From an uncultured Lachnospiraceae bacterium (lineage in GTDB: Bacteria > Bacillota > Clostridia > Lachnospirales > Lachnospiraceae), in assembly GCA_910578825.1 (NCBI GenBank), contig CAJTSB010000002.1, forward strand, positions 62,001-126,000: DNA of 64,000 nucleotides. The letters run 5' to 3'. Position numbers and translations under genes: made by a program. The notes under the pieces were generated by a model that did not search any database, had not been told where the DNA came from, and saw only the letters and a program-made list of their open reading frames with translations. Positions 8,194 to 15,480 of this stretch are shown here, one piece after another. Within the stretch, counting starts at the first letter, position 1; each line of letters starts with the position of its first letter.

Positions 8194-9510
8194 TTACTGA
8201 TATAAATGTCTCTTATCAATGACACGGACAGCCTTGCCTTCACTTCTTGCAATGCTCTTAGGCTCTACAACCGTGACGTCTGCTTTAATGCCAAGCATGG
8301 ATTTTAAGCCGCTGACAATCTTCTTCTCACGTTCCGGTATGGTCAGGCTGCTGTTTTTCTCCATCTCCGGCGTCAGTTCCACCTGAACCTCCATCGTGTC
8401 ATTGTTGCCGATACGGTCAACGATAATCTGATAATTAGCCTGATAACCCTGTTTTAAGAGAACCGCCTCAATCTGGGAAGGCCATACGTTTACGCCCTTA
8501 ACTACCATCATGTCGTCGCTTCTTCCCTTCGGTTTCATCATGCGCACATGGGTCCTTCCACAGGAACATCTCTTTCTGGAAAGGCGGCATAAATCACGTG
8601 TGCGGTAACGCAGGAGCGGAAATCCTTTTTTCGTAATACAGGTAAATACCAGTTCTCCAACCTCGCCCTCCGGAAGAACTTCTCCGGTTCCGGGATTGAT
8701 AATCTCTGCAATGAAATGATCTTCCTGAATGTGCATACCTGCCTGTTCCTCACATTCAAACGATACACCAGGACCGGAAATCTCCGTCAATCCATAAATA
8801 TCATACGCTTTAATGCCGAGAGATTCTTCGATATTACGGCGCATCTGCTCTGTCCACGGCTCCGCACCGAAAATACCTGCCTTTAACTTAATCTGGTCCT
8901 TTAACCCTCTTTCATTAACCGCCTCGCCAAGGTTTGCGGCGTAAGACGGCGTACAGCAAAGAATCGTGGAACCCAAATCTGTCATGAACTGTAACTGACG
9001 CTCCGTATTTCCGGAAGACATCGGCAATGTCAGACAGCCAACTTTATGGGAGCCTCCATTTAAACCGGGACCGCCAGTGAAAAGTCCATATCCATAGCAG
9101 ACATGGCAGACGTCCTCCTTCGTACCTCCTGCTGCGACAATCGCCCGTGCGCAGCATTCTTCCCAGATATCAATGTCTTCCTGCGTATAGAAGGAAACTA
9201 CACGCCGTCCGGTTGTTCCGCTGGTAGACTGAATCCGCACGCACTCTTCAAGCGGCACGCCCAAAAGTCCATAGGGATACTGGTCGCGAAGGTCATCTTT
9301 GGTAATGAAAGGAAGTTTATGTAAATCATCAATTCCTTTGATGTCGGCAGGTTTTACGCCTGCCTTATCCATCCTGTCATGATAGAACTTCACGTGATCA
9401 TAGACATATTTCACCTGTTTGACCAGTCTTTCACTCTGAAGTTCCTGAAGTTCATCCACTGGCATAGTTTCAATTTCTGGTTGGTAATAATTTTTCATTT
9501 CCTTCTCCAT
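8194..9510 (-). CDS. paaK: Phenylacetate-CoA ligase
   Basis: The 438-residue product matches the usual length of PaaK. This enzyme makes aryl-acetyl-CoA from aryl-acetate, ATP and CoA. The adenylate-forming loop reads STSGTTGRRV (about residues 95-105). CYGYGLFTGG and YGLTEISGPGVS are PaaK-specific, and a four-Cys region (about 260-320, LCRLSRKRCSCGR) is present. The C-terminal AMP-binding domain has GRSDDMMVVKGVNVWPSQIE. The start may be 9510 or the internal ATG 9498, which has GGAGAAGG in front. It is 9 bp after iorB. With IorAB it forms the arylpyruvate to aryl-acetyl-CoA module, where the ligase may run in reverse to recover ATP or forward to activate aryl-acetate. Confidence 0.95.
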   Translation of the reverse strand: MEKEMKNYYQPEIETMPVDELQELQSERLVKQVKYVYDHVKFYHDRMDKAGVKPADIKGIDDLHKLPFITKDDLRDQYPYGLLGVPLEECVRIQSTSGTTGRRVVSFYTQEDIDIWEECCARAIVAAGGTKEDVCHVCYGYGLFTGGPGLNGGSHKVGCLTLPMSSGNTERQLQFMTDLGSTILCCTPSYAANLGEAVNERGLKDQIKLKAGIFGAEPWTEQMRRNIEESLGIKAYDIYGLTEISGPGVSFECEEQAGMHIQEDHFIAEIINPGTGEVLPEGEVGELVFTCITKKGFPLLRYRTRDLCRLSRKRCSCGRTHVRMMKPKGRSDDMMVVKGVNVWPSQIEAVLLKQGYQANYQIIVDRIGNNDTMEVQVELTPEMEKNSSLTIPEREKKIVSGLKSMLGIKADVTVVEPKSIARSEGKAVRVIDKRHLYQ

Positions 9511-9519
9511 TCATTCTTT

Positions 9520-10089
9520 TTATTCTCCGCGCCCCAACAGGAACGCTTTCTCATTCATCTCCGCAAATTTTGCCGGGACGCACTCTTTGATTGCCTTCTG
9601 CCATTTTGGGACAGGAATATCAAAATATTTGGACAGACGCCCCATCAGCACAATATTTACCGCTTTCGCGGAACCTGCTTCCTCAGCCAGTGACAGGCAG
9701 TCCATATCGTCTACCTGAATTCCCAGCGCTTTCATTTTATCAACTAAATTTTCGGGATATGACGCCGCCCCGGTAATCACCGGCATAGGATCTATTTCCT
9801 GCGTATTTACAACGATCCTTCCACCCTCTTTCAGGTATTGCACATAGCGCGCGGCCTCCAGTTTCTCAAAAGATACAATGAAATCTGCCTCTCCCTTATC
9901 TATAATCGGAGAATATACTTTTTCGCCAAATCTTACATAGGTAACAACGCTTCCTCCGCGCTGGCTCATTCCATGCACTTCGGATACCTTTACATCATAC
10001 CCCTCAGAAAGGAGCAGATGCCCTAACAACTTACTGGCAAGCAGGGAACCCTGTCCCCCTACGCCTACAATCATAATATTCTTTGTCAT
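9520..10089 (-). CDS. iorB: Indolepyruvate ferredoxin oxidoreductase, beta subunit
   Basis: This 189-residue subunit is the gamma-domain partner of IorA. It carries the Rossmann-like start IMIVGVGGQGSLLASKLLG and the family block EVHGMSQRGGSVV. I chose ATG 10089, which overlaps the iorA stop as ATGA and sits behind GGGGGAGG; the frame is open further upstream but only inside iorA. The overlap implies translational coupling and equal subunit synthesis. IorAB oxidatively decarboxylates aryl-pyruvates to aryl-acetyl-CoA, passing electrons to ferredoxin. Confidence 0.95.
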   Translation of the reverse strand: MTKNIMIVGVGGQGSLLASKLLGHLLLSEGYDVKVSEVHGMSQRGGSVVTYVRFGEKVYSPIIDKGEADFIVSFEKLEAARYVQYLKEGGRIVVNTQEIDPMPVITGAASYPENLVDKMKALGIQVDDMDCLSLAEEAGSAKAVNIVLMGRLSKYFDIPVPKWQKAIKECVPAKFAEMNEKAFLLGRGE

Positions 10090-11828
10090 TTCTGCACCTC
10101 CCCCGGCTGTAATGCATCGAACTTGCACAACTGCTGGCAGACGCCGCAGCCGACGCAAAGCGTATTGTCGATGACCGCTTTTTTATTTTTCATACTGATT
10201 GCCGGACAGCCAAGGCGCATACAGGATTTACAGCCCACACACTTATCCTGCACGGCGCGAATCGGCGGCTTATGTTCCACATATTTTAAGAGGGCGCAGG
10301 GACGCCTGCTGATAATCACAGACGGTTCTTTTGCCGCAAGTTCTTCTTTGATAACCTTGTCGCAGGCTGCCAAATCATAAGGGTCAACCACCGTAACACG
10401 CGCGAATCCCATCGCGCGGCATAAGCTCTCCAAATCAATTTTACCCGCCGGGTCTCCCTTAATATTGTAACCAGTTGTCGGATTCTGCTGGTGCCCGGTC
10501 ATTCCCGTGATGGAATTGTCCAGGATAATCACCGTCGAATTACTCTGATTGTACGCTATATTTGCAAGTCCGGTCATACCGGAATGCATAAACGTAGAGT
10601 CTCCGATGACCGCCACTGTCTTACCTTCGCTCTGTTCCCCTAACGCCTTATTAAATCCATGAATCGAACTAACGGACGCTCCCATACAAAGCGTCATTTC
10701 CATTGCATTCAAGGGCGCTACCGCACCGAGTGTATAACACCCGATATCACCGAGAACGGCACATTTATTCTGAGATAATATGTAAAACAATCCTCTATGC
10801 GGACATCCTGCACACATAACGGGCGGGCGTCCGGGAAGACTTTCTTCCAGACTCTTATATGACGGCAGTTTCTTACCAAATTTTTCTGCTATTAGATTCT
10901 GAGAATATTCTCCTTCCATCGGAAGAACTTCTTTGCCAGTCACTGCAAGTCCTAATTTCTTACAATGATCTTCAATGATGGGGTCTAACTCCTCAACAAT
11001 TGCCAGTTTGTCCACCTTTGCGGCAAAGTCGAGAATCAATTTCTCAGGAAGAGGATAAATCATGCCCAGCTTGAGAATACTTGCCTGATCCCCAAACACT
11101 TCCTTTACATACTGATAACTCGTAGAAGATGTTATGATGCCAAGTTTGGTTTCACCCATCTCCACACGATTGAATGCGCAACTTTCTGCATACTGGGCAA
11201 GCTTTCCCGTGCGTTCCTCAACAAACGGATGGCGGCGGATTGCATTGGCCGGCATCATCACATATTTTGCAATGTTTTTCTCATAAGCAAGCGGCTCTTT
11301 TTCCAATCTCTCACCCAACTCCACGATACTCTGGGAATGTGCAACCCTCGTACACATCTTAACAATAACCGGCGTGTCGTATTCCTCTGAAAGTTCATAT
11401 GCCCGTTTCACAAATTCACATGCTTCTGCCGAATCTGCCGGCTCTAACATGGGCACCTTTGCCGCAGCCGCATAATGACGGGAATCCTGCTCATTCTGTG
11501 ATGAATGCATCCCGGCATCATCCGCCACACAGATTACCATCCCTGCATTTACGCCTGTATATGAACAGGTAAATAACGGGTCTGCCGCCACGTTCAAGCC
11601 CACGTGTTTCATTCCGCAAAAACTTCTCTTTCCTGCCAGGGACGCGCCAAAAGCCGTCTCCATGGCTACTTTCTCATTGGGAGCCCATTCACAGTATATT
11701 TCATCATATTTGGCGGCTTCCTCCGTAACCTCCGTACTCGGCGTTCCCGGATAGCTCGATACAACCGCACATCCAGCCTCATACAATCCTCTTGCAAATG
11801 CCTGATTTCCTAACATTAATTGTCTCAT
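10086..11828 (-). CDS. iorA: Indolepyruvate ferredoxin oxidoreductase, alpha subunit
   Basis: The 580-residue protein has the order expected for IorA. A pyrimidine-binding-type domain comes first (SSYPGTPSTEV, GMKHVGLNVAADPL). The TPP-binding domain (about 330-500) has GDSTFMHSG and ILDNSITGMTG. Two C-terminal [4Fe-4S] clusters follow (CVGCKSCMRLGCP and CVGCGVCQQLCKF). It uses thiamine diphosphate and ferredoxin to decarboxylate indolepyruvate, phenylpyruvate or hydroxyphenylpyruvate from aromatic amino-acid transamination. It is the first gene of the element's metabolic operon, with its promoter 40-70 bp upstream, almost at the right junction. Confidence 0.96.
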   Translation of the reverse strand: MRQLMLGNQAFARGLYEAGCAVVSSYPGTPSTEVTEEAAKYDEIYCEWAPNEKVAMETAFGASLAGKRSFCGMKHVGLNVAADPLFTCSYTGVNAGMVICVADDAGMHSSQNEQDSRHYAAAAKVPMLEPADSAEACEFVKRAYELSEEYDTPVIVKMCTRVAHSQSIVELGERLEKEPLAYEKNIAKYVMMPANAIRRHPFVEERTGKLAQYAESCAFNRVEMGETKLGIITSSTSYQYVKEVFGDQASILKLGMIYPLPEKLILDFAAKVDKLAIVEELDPIIEDHCKKLGLAVTGKEVLPMEGEYSQNLIAEKFGKKLPSYKSLEESLPGRPPVMCAGCPHRGLFYILSQNKCAVLGDIGCYTLGAVAPLNAMEMTLCMGASVSSIHGFNKALGEQSEGKTVAVIGDSTFMHSGMTGLANIAYNQSNSTVIILDNSITGMTGHQQNPTTGYNIKGDPAGKIDLESLCRAMGFARVTVVDPYDLAACDKVIKEELAAKEPSVIISRRPCALLKYVEHKPPIRAVQDKCVGCKSCMRLGCPAISMKNKKAVIDNTLCVGCGVCQQLCKFDALQPGEVQK

Positions 11829-11867
11829 AAATAGACATCCTTTCCGTAACCTGATTTTCCGTCTACC

Positions 11868-11896
11868 ATCATATCATTTTTTGCCGAATTAGTAAA
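11868..11896 (-). promoter_or_regulatory. Promoter of the iorAB-paaK operon
   Basis: On the minus strand TTTACT (11891-11896), a 17-bp spacer and TATGAT (11868-11873) lie 40 bp before the iorA start. The promoter is inside the element, 32 bp from the right core, so the operon carries its own promoter wherever the element inserts. Confidence 0.55.
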
Positions 11897-11914
11897 TAGC
11901 TGAATTGTTTCCTT

Positions 11915-11946
11915 TTTCTATATGCCACATGTGTGGCTATGGCGGA
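11915..11946. repeat. Right attachment junction (attR)
   Basis: The second CATGTGT core is at 11928-11934. Here the core is flanked by arms GCCACA and TGTGGC around a central TG (11924-11937). Left of the core is element DNA; right of it is dacF coding sequence (GGCTATGGCGG). Confidence 0.75.
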
Positions 11947-12721
11947 ACACATTTATGGAAGCGAGCAGGAGTTTGTTGCGAAAATGAACCAGCGCGCCAA
12001 AGACCTTGGCATGAACAACACAAATTTTGTCAACTGCTGTGGACTGGATGTAGACGGACATATGACAACCGCGAAAGACGTTGCCCTGATGTCACGGGAA
12101 CTGATTGTAAAATATCCGCAAATTCACGATTACTGCACCATCTGGATGGAAAACATCACCCATGTCACCAAACGCGGTTCCTCAGAATTCGGGCTTTCCA
12201 ATACCAACAAACTGATTAAACAGTATCAATATGCCACCGGATTAAAGACAGGTTCCACGGATCAGGCAAAATACTGTGTATCTGCCACCGCCGAAAAAGA
12301 CGGACTGGAGCTGATTGCCGTCATCATGGGCGCGCCGGGCCACAAAGTCCGCTTTGCAGACGCAACTACGCTTCTCAACTATGGTTTTGGGAAATGCCAG
12401 GTTTATACAGACACCGAAAAGGAACGACTGCCTATGCTTACCGTACAGGGCGGTATCAAAGAGCAGGCAGCCCTGACCTATGAATCGGATTTCTCTTATC
12501 TGGATGTGACCGGAGCTGACTTTTCGCAGATTACAAAGGAACTGGAACTTCCAGAATCCGCCACGGCTCCCATCACCAAAGGAGACAAAGCCGGTCGGCT
12601 GGTCTACAGGCTGAACCAGAAGGAAATTGGTTCTGTCAATATACTGTTTGATGAAGACGTGCGAAAAGCATTGTTTAAGGATTATCTGAAAAAGACTTTA
12701 GAGGAATTATTGATTTCATAA
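11933..12721 (+). CDS. dacF: DacF-like D-Ala-D-Ala carboxypeptidase, 3' part of interrupted gene
   Basis: This is the continuation of the gene at 662. In the same frame after the core it reads MAEHIYGSEQEFVAKMN… The third active-site motif KTG (TGLKTGST) would be residues 252-254 of the rejoined protein. The PBP5-like C-terminal beta domain (about 300-400 of the joined protein) follows, ending in LKKTLEELLIS. There is no ribosome binding site at the GTG 11933 or the ATG 11939, so this half is probably not made until the element leaves. The two halves have no other damage, which argues for recent insertion or for selection on the excised form. Confidence 0.9.
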   Translation: MAMAEHIYGSEQEFVAKMNQRAKDLGMNNTNFVNCCGLDVDGHMTTAKDVALMSRELIVKYPQIHDYCTIWMENITHVTKRGSSEFGLSNTNKLIKQYQYATGLKTGSTDQAKYCVSATAEKDGLELIAVIMGAPGHKVRFADATTLLNYGFGKCQVYTDTEKERLPMLTVQGGIKEQAALTYESDFSYLDVTGADFSQITKELELPESATAPITKGDKAGRLVYRLNQKEIGSVNILFDEDVRKALFKDYLKKTLEELLIS

Positions 12722-12725
12722 TTTT

Positions 12726-12821
12726 ACTTCATTGGCTGCTCTAAAAGACCTAAGGCATCCTCCCAGTTTCAATTCACTTCATTGGCTGCTCTAAAAGACC
12801 TAAGGCATCCTCCCAGTTTCA
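12726..12821. repeat. Tandem direct duplication, 50-bp period
   Basis: A 46-bp segment beginning ACTTCATTGGCTGC and ending CCCAGTTTCA occurs at 12726-12771 and again at 12776-12821 with no mismatch seen. It duplicates the left half of the hairpin at 12797-12840. It is non-coding, between the dacF and cls stops. Confidence 0.9.
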
Positions 12822-12840
12822 CTGGGTCCCTCCTTAGGTC
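12797..12840 (-). terminator. Long two-part hairpin, terminator of the cls transcript
   Basis: Outer arms GACCTAAGG (12797-12805) and CCTTAGGTC (12832-12840) and inner arms CCCAGT and ACTGGG with a TTC loop make a strong structure. On the minus strand it is followed by TTTT. It lies 6 bp past the cls stop. Confidence 0.75.
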
Positions 12841-12845
12841 ATTAA

Positions 12846-14393
12846 TTACATCAAAGGCGCAAACAGGCGCACAACACCAAGAAACGGACGAATGATTGCA
12901 GGACGTTTCCGGCAGAAATCCATGTTGATTTCTTCGGACTCTGCTATCGTCTGCAGCATATCCTCTTTCACCTTCTCTACTGCGGCGGACTGGTACATCC
13001 AGACGCCGCATTCAAAATGAAGATAAAGGCTGCGGTAATCCATATTGATACTGCCAACTGTCGCCACCATATCATCACTCACAAAACATTTAGCGTGAAG
13101 AAATCCCGGCGTATACTGGTAAATGCGCACGCCGCACTCAAGCAGGGGTTCATAGTAGGACTGGCTCAACCAGAATACAATCCGTTTATCAGGAATTCCC
13201 GGCATGATAATCCGCACATCCACGCCGCTCTTTGCTGCATTCTGCAAGGATTTTATCATTTCATTATCCGGTATCAGATAGGGCGTGAAAATATATACAT
13301 AGTCCCTGGCACGGTTTATGATATTCATGTAAATGTTTTCTCCCGTAGTCTCGGAATCCAGAGGGCTGTCTGCATAAGGCTGTATATATCCGTCGTTGTT
13401 AAATGGAGCCGTCTGGTATTTCTCAGGGCGGAATCGAGAAATATCCTCTTCCACGGTCCGGTTAATGTAGCACCACATTTCCAGAAACATTACGGTAAAA
13501 CTCCAGACCGCCTCTCCCTCAAGCCGAATTCCCGTATCTTTCCAATAACCAAAACGCACCACATGATTGATATACTCATCCGCAAGATTGATGCCGCCAG
13601 TAAAACCGACTTTGCCGTCCACCACAAGAATCTTCCGATGGTCACGGTTGTTCATAAGTACCGAGATCACCGGATAGAGCGGATTGAACCGCACGCATTT
13701 GATACCCATGTTCTGTAGTTTCTCATAATATTTTACAGGGAGCGTCGTCACGCATCCAAAATCATCATAGATAAACCTTACGTCCACGCCCTCTTCTACT
13801 TTGCGTTTCAAAATATCAAAAATTTTCCCGAACATCTCGCCCTCTTCCACAATAAAAAATTCCATGAAAATAAAATGCTGCGCCTGTTCTAACGCGGCAA
13901 GCATTTCGGGAAACATTTCCTCTCCCCTGCTATAATATTTTGTGGTCGTGTTCTCATAAACCGGAAATTTTGCCCAATCACGCACGTATTTTGACTGGCG
14001 GTAAACTTCCTTATCCATGACACGGATTTTCTCAAGAACATTTTCGTTCTGGGGAAACTCCTGCTCCATCTGTCGATTGATAGCCTCCATGCGCTTACGC
14101 GTCGGCCTTGTAAGCTTCGAGCGGCCAAACGCAAAATACAAAAGGACTCCGACAAGGGGAATGGCGAGGATGACCACCATCCAGATAAGTTTGTAGGAAG
14201 GATTGCTGTTCTTATTCACAATCACCAATGCAATAAATATTGCAACAATGTCAATCAATGTACCAATAAAGGAATAGCGTACGCTGTATTTCTGTATGAA
14301 CAGAAACATCCAGAACAGCTGAATAGCAATTCCCAGAGCCACAATCGTTGCTCTTCCCAGCAAAAACTTCTTAATTTTCTTCATCTGATTCAT
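12846..14393 (-). CDS. cls: Cardiolipin synthase (phospholipase D family)
   Basis: The 515-residue enzyme joins two phosphatidylglycerols into cardiolipin at the membrane. Two N-terminal membrane helices (about 10-32 and 38-60), with a third segment about 68-88, precede two PLD domains. These carry the HxK motifs HRKILVVDGKVGFTGGIN (about residue 250) and HAKCFVSDDMVATVGSIN (about 430), the expected pair of active-site His-Lys-Asp sets. Length is usual for bacterial Cls. It follows the subtilase gene by 28 bp and ends at the hairpin at 12797. Confidence 0.95.
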   Translation of the reverse strand: MNQMKKIKKFLLGRATIVALGIAIQLFWMFLFIQKYSVRYSFIGTLIDIVAIFIALVIVNKNSNPSYKLIWMVVILAIPLVGVLLYFAFGRSKLTRPTRKRMEAINRQMEQEFPQNENVLEKIRVMDKEVYRQSKYVRDWAKFPVYENTTTKYYSRGEEMFPEMLAALEQAQHFIFMEFFIVEEGEMFGKIFDILKRKVEEGVDVRFIYDDFGCVTTLPVKYYEKLQNMGIKCVRFNPLYPVISVLMNNRDHRKILVVDGKVGFTGGINLADEYINHVVRFGYWKDTGIRLEGEAVWSFTVMFLEMWCYINRTVEEDISRFRPEKYQTAPFNNDGYIQPYADSPLDSETTGENIYMNIINRARDYVYIFTPYLIPDNEMIKSLQNAAKSGVDVRIIMPGIPDKRIVFWLSQSYYEPLLECGVRIYQYTPGFLHAKCFVSDDMVATVGSINMDYRSLYLHFECGVWMYQSAAVEKVKEDMLQTIAESEEINMDFCRKRPAIIRPFLGVVRLFAPLM

Positions 14394-14421
14394 CCTCTCG
14401 TGCGTTATAAAAATCTTTCGA

Positions 14422-15309
14422 TCAAATTAATCTTCCAATGTCCACCATCCCCCAGCCCTGTTTGGACTGAGGAAGTCCCAGATCCAGCGTCCTGCGGTAC
14501 AGGCGCAGTTTCACTTCCGCCGGCGTAATCTGCGGATATTTACTGAGCAAAAGCGCTATACTGCCGCTCACCATAGGCGCAGCCATAGACGTTCCGCTCT
14601 TACGCGTATACATTCCCGGCTGGTTTGCACAGCTCGTCACATTGGTTCCCGGAACCACCAGTTCCGGTTTTACGATGCAATGTTCCGTAGGTCCCTGGCC
14701 GGAATACTGTGGTTTTAACATGGACCTTCCAATCCGCTCCTTCGTGTCGTCAAAACATCCCACCGTGATGACCTTCCGGCTGATGCCCGGCACCGTAATA
14801 CTGCTCCTTCCCGGTCCATTATTTCCGGCTGCCGCCACCACCACAAGATTATGATCCCAGGCATACTCCACCGCTTTCAGCAGACGTGCGCGCTCCCGGC
14901 TTTCCGCCTGTAAAACCATACCAATGGAAATATTTACAATCCGTATCTGATACTGCTCCTTATGGCGTACCAGCCATTCAATTGCCTGCACTACGTTTTC
15001 CGTATTTCCATTCCCTTTTCTATCTAAAATTTTCAGAATAATGAAATGACAGGCCGGGGCAATCCCCATGTATTTTCCTCTGGAGGCAGTACCATCTCCG
15101 CCGATGATTCCGGCTATATGGGTTCCATGACCATTGTCATCATAAGTTCCCCGCCTGCCGCTCACATAATCCTGAAAAAACACAATCCGCCGTCCGAAAT
15201 CCACGTGTGAAAAAATTCCGGTATCAAGAACTGCCACACCTATATTCTCTCCAAAATATCCTCTTCTATATGCTGCTTCTGCATTGATAATTTGTCTGAC
15301 TCTGTCCAT
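14422..15309 (-). CDS. Subtilisin-like serine protease (S8), no signal peptide
   Basis: The catalytic triad is visible in order: Asp in VLDTGIFSHVD, His in DNGHGTHIAGIIGG, and Ser in GTSMAAPMVSGS; the oxyanion Asn is in AAAGNNGPG. I prefer ATG 15309, which has AAGGGA upstream; an in-frame ATG at 15393 would add 28 residues without similarity to the family. There is no signal peptide or propeptide, so it resembles the compact intracellular subtilisins (AprX-like) of Firmicutes. Substrates are unknown. It lies between pnp and cls on the same strand. Confidence 0.88.
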   Translation of the reverse strand: MDRVRQIINAEAAYRRGYFGENIGVAVLDTGIFSHVDFGRRIVFFQDYVSGRRGTYDDNGHGTHIAGIIGGDGTASRGKYMGIAPACHFIILKILDRKGNGNTENVVQAIEWLVRHKEQYQIRIVNISIGMVLQAESRERARLLKAVEYAWDHNLVVVAAAGNNGPGRSSITVPGISRKVITVGCFDDTKERIGRSMLKPQYSGQGPTEHCIVKPELVVPGTNVTSCANQPGMYTRKSGTSMAAPMVSGSIALLLSKYPQITPAEVKLRLYRRTLDLGLPQSKQGWGMVDIGRLI

Positions 15310-15434
15310 GAGAGTTATAATTCCCTTTTTTGTTAATATATGCAGAAGACTTCCTGTGCGGGTGCGTATAATTTTTTCTTCTGTCAGGAACATACTTTCA
15401 CACTTTAGAGTAAAAATACTTTCCCATTATAATC

Positions 15435-15466
15435 AGAAAAGGTGAGACCCAAGCCCCACCCTTTCC
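15435..15466 (-). terminator. Probable terminator after pnp
   Basis: On the minus strand a GC-rich stem (AAAGGGTGGGG against CTCACCTTTT, with wobble pairs and a bulge) ends in TTTTCTG, 15-46 bp after the pnp stop. Confidence 0.55.
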
Positions 15467-15480
15467 TTGTAAATCATGCT

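Larger units (their letters stand above)
1105..11934. mobile_element. 10.83 kb serine-recombinase element inserted in dacF
   Basis: Direct repeats of CATGTGT at 1098-1104 and 11928-11934 mark the ends; one repeat plus the intervening DNA is 10,830 bp. Deleting it rejoins the two halves of dacF in frame (…ASANDACVAMAEHIYG…). The content is a large serine recombinase whose 3' end is 34 bp inside the left junction, a 44-codon ORF before it, a secreted transglutaminase-like protein, and an iorAB-paaK-acyl-CoA ligase-lipoprotein operon whose promoter lies just inside the right junction. No relaxase, type IV secretion, replication, capsid or tail gene is seen. It is therefore a small integrative element, either transmissible in trans or resident. 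Excision during development is a hypothesis. Confidence 0.85.

Noticed and set aside
1105..11934. Prophage or conjugative element
   Set aside because: No relaxase, secretion ATPase, coupling protein, capsid, terminase or replication gene is found between the core repeats.
12726..12821. Tandem repeat as insertion-sequence ends or attachment sites
   Set aside because: Only 4 bp lie between the copies, no transposase is present, and the unit is half of a terminator hairpin.
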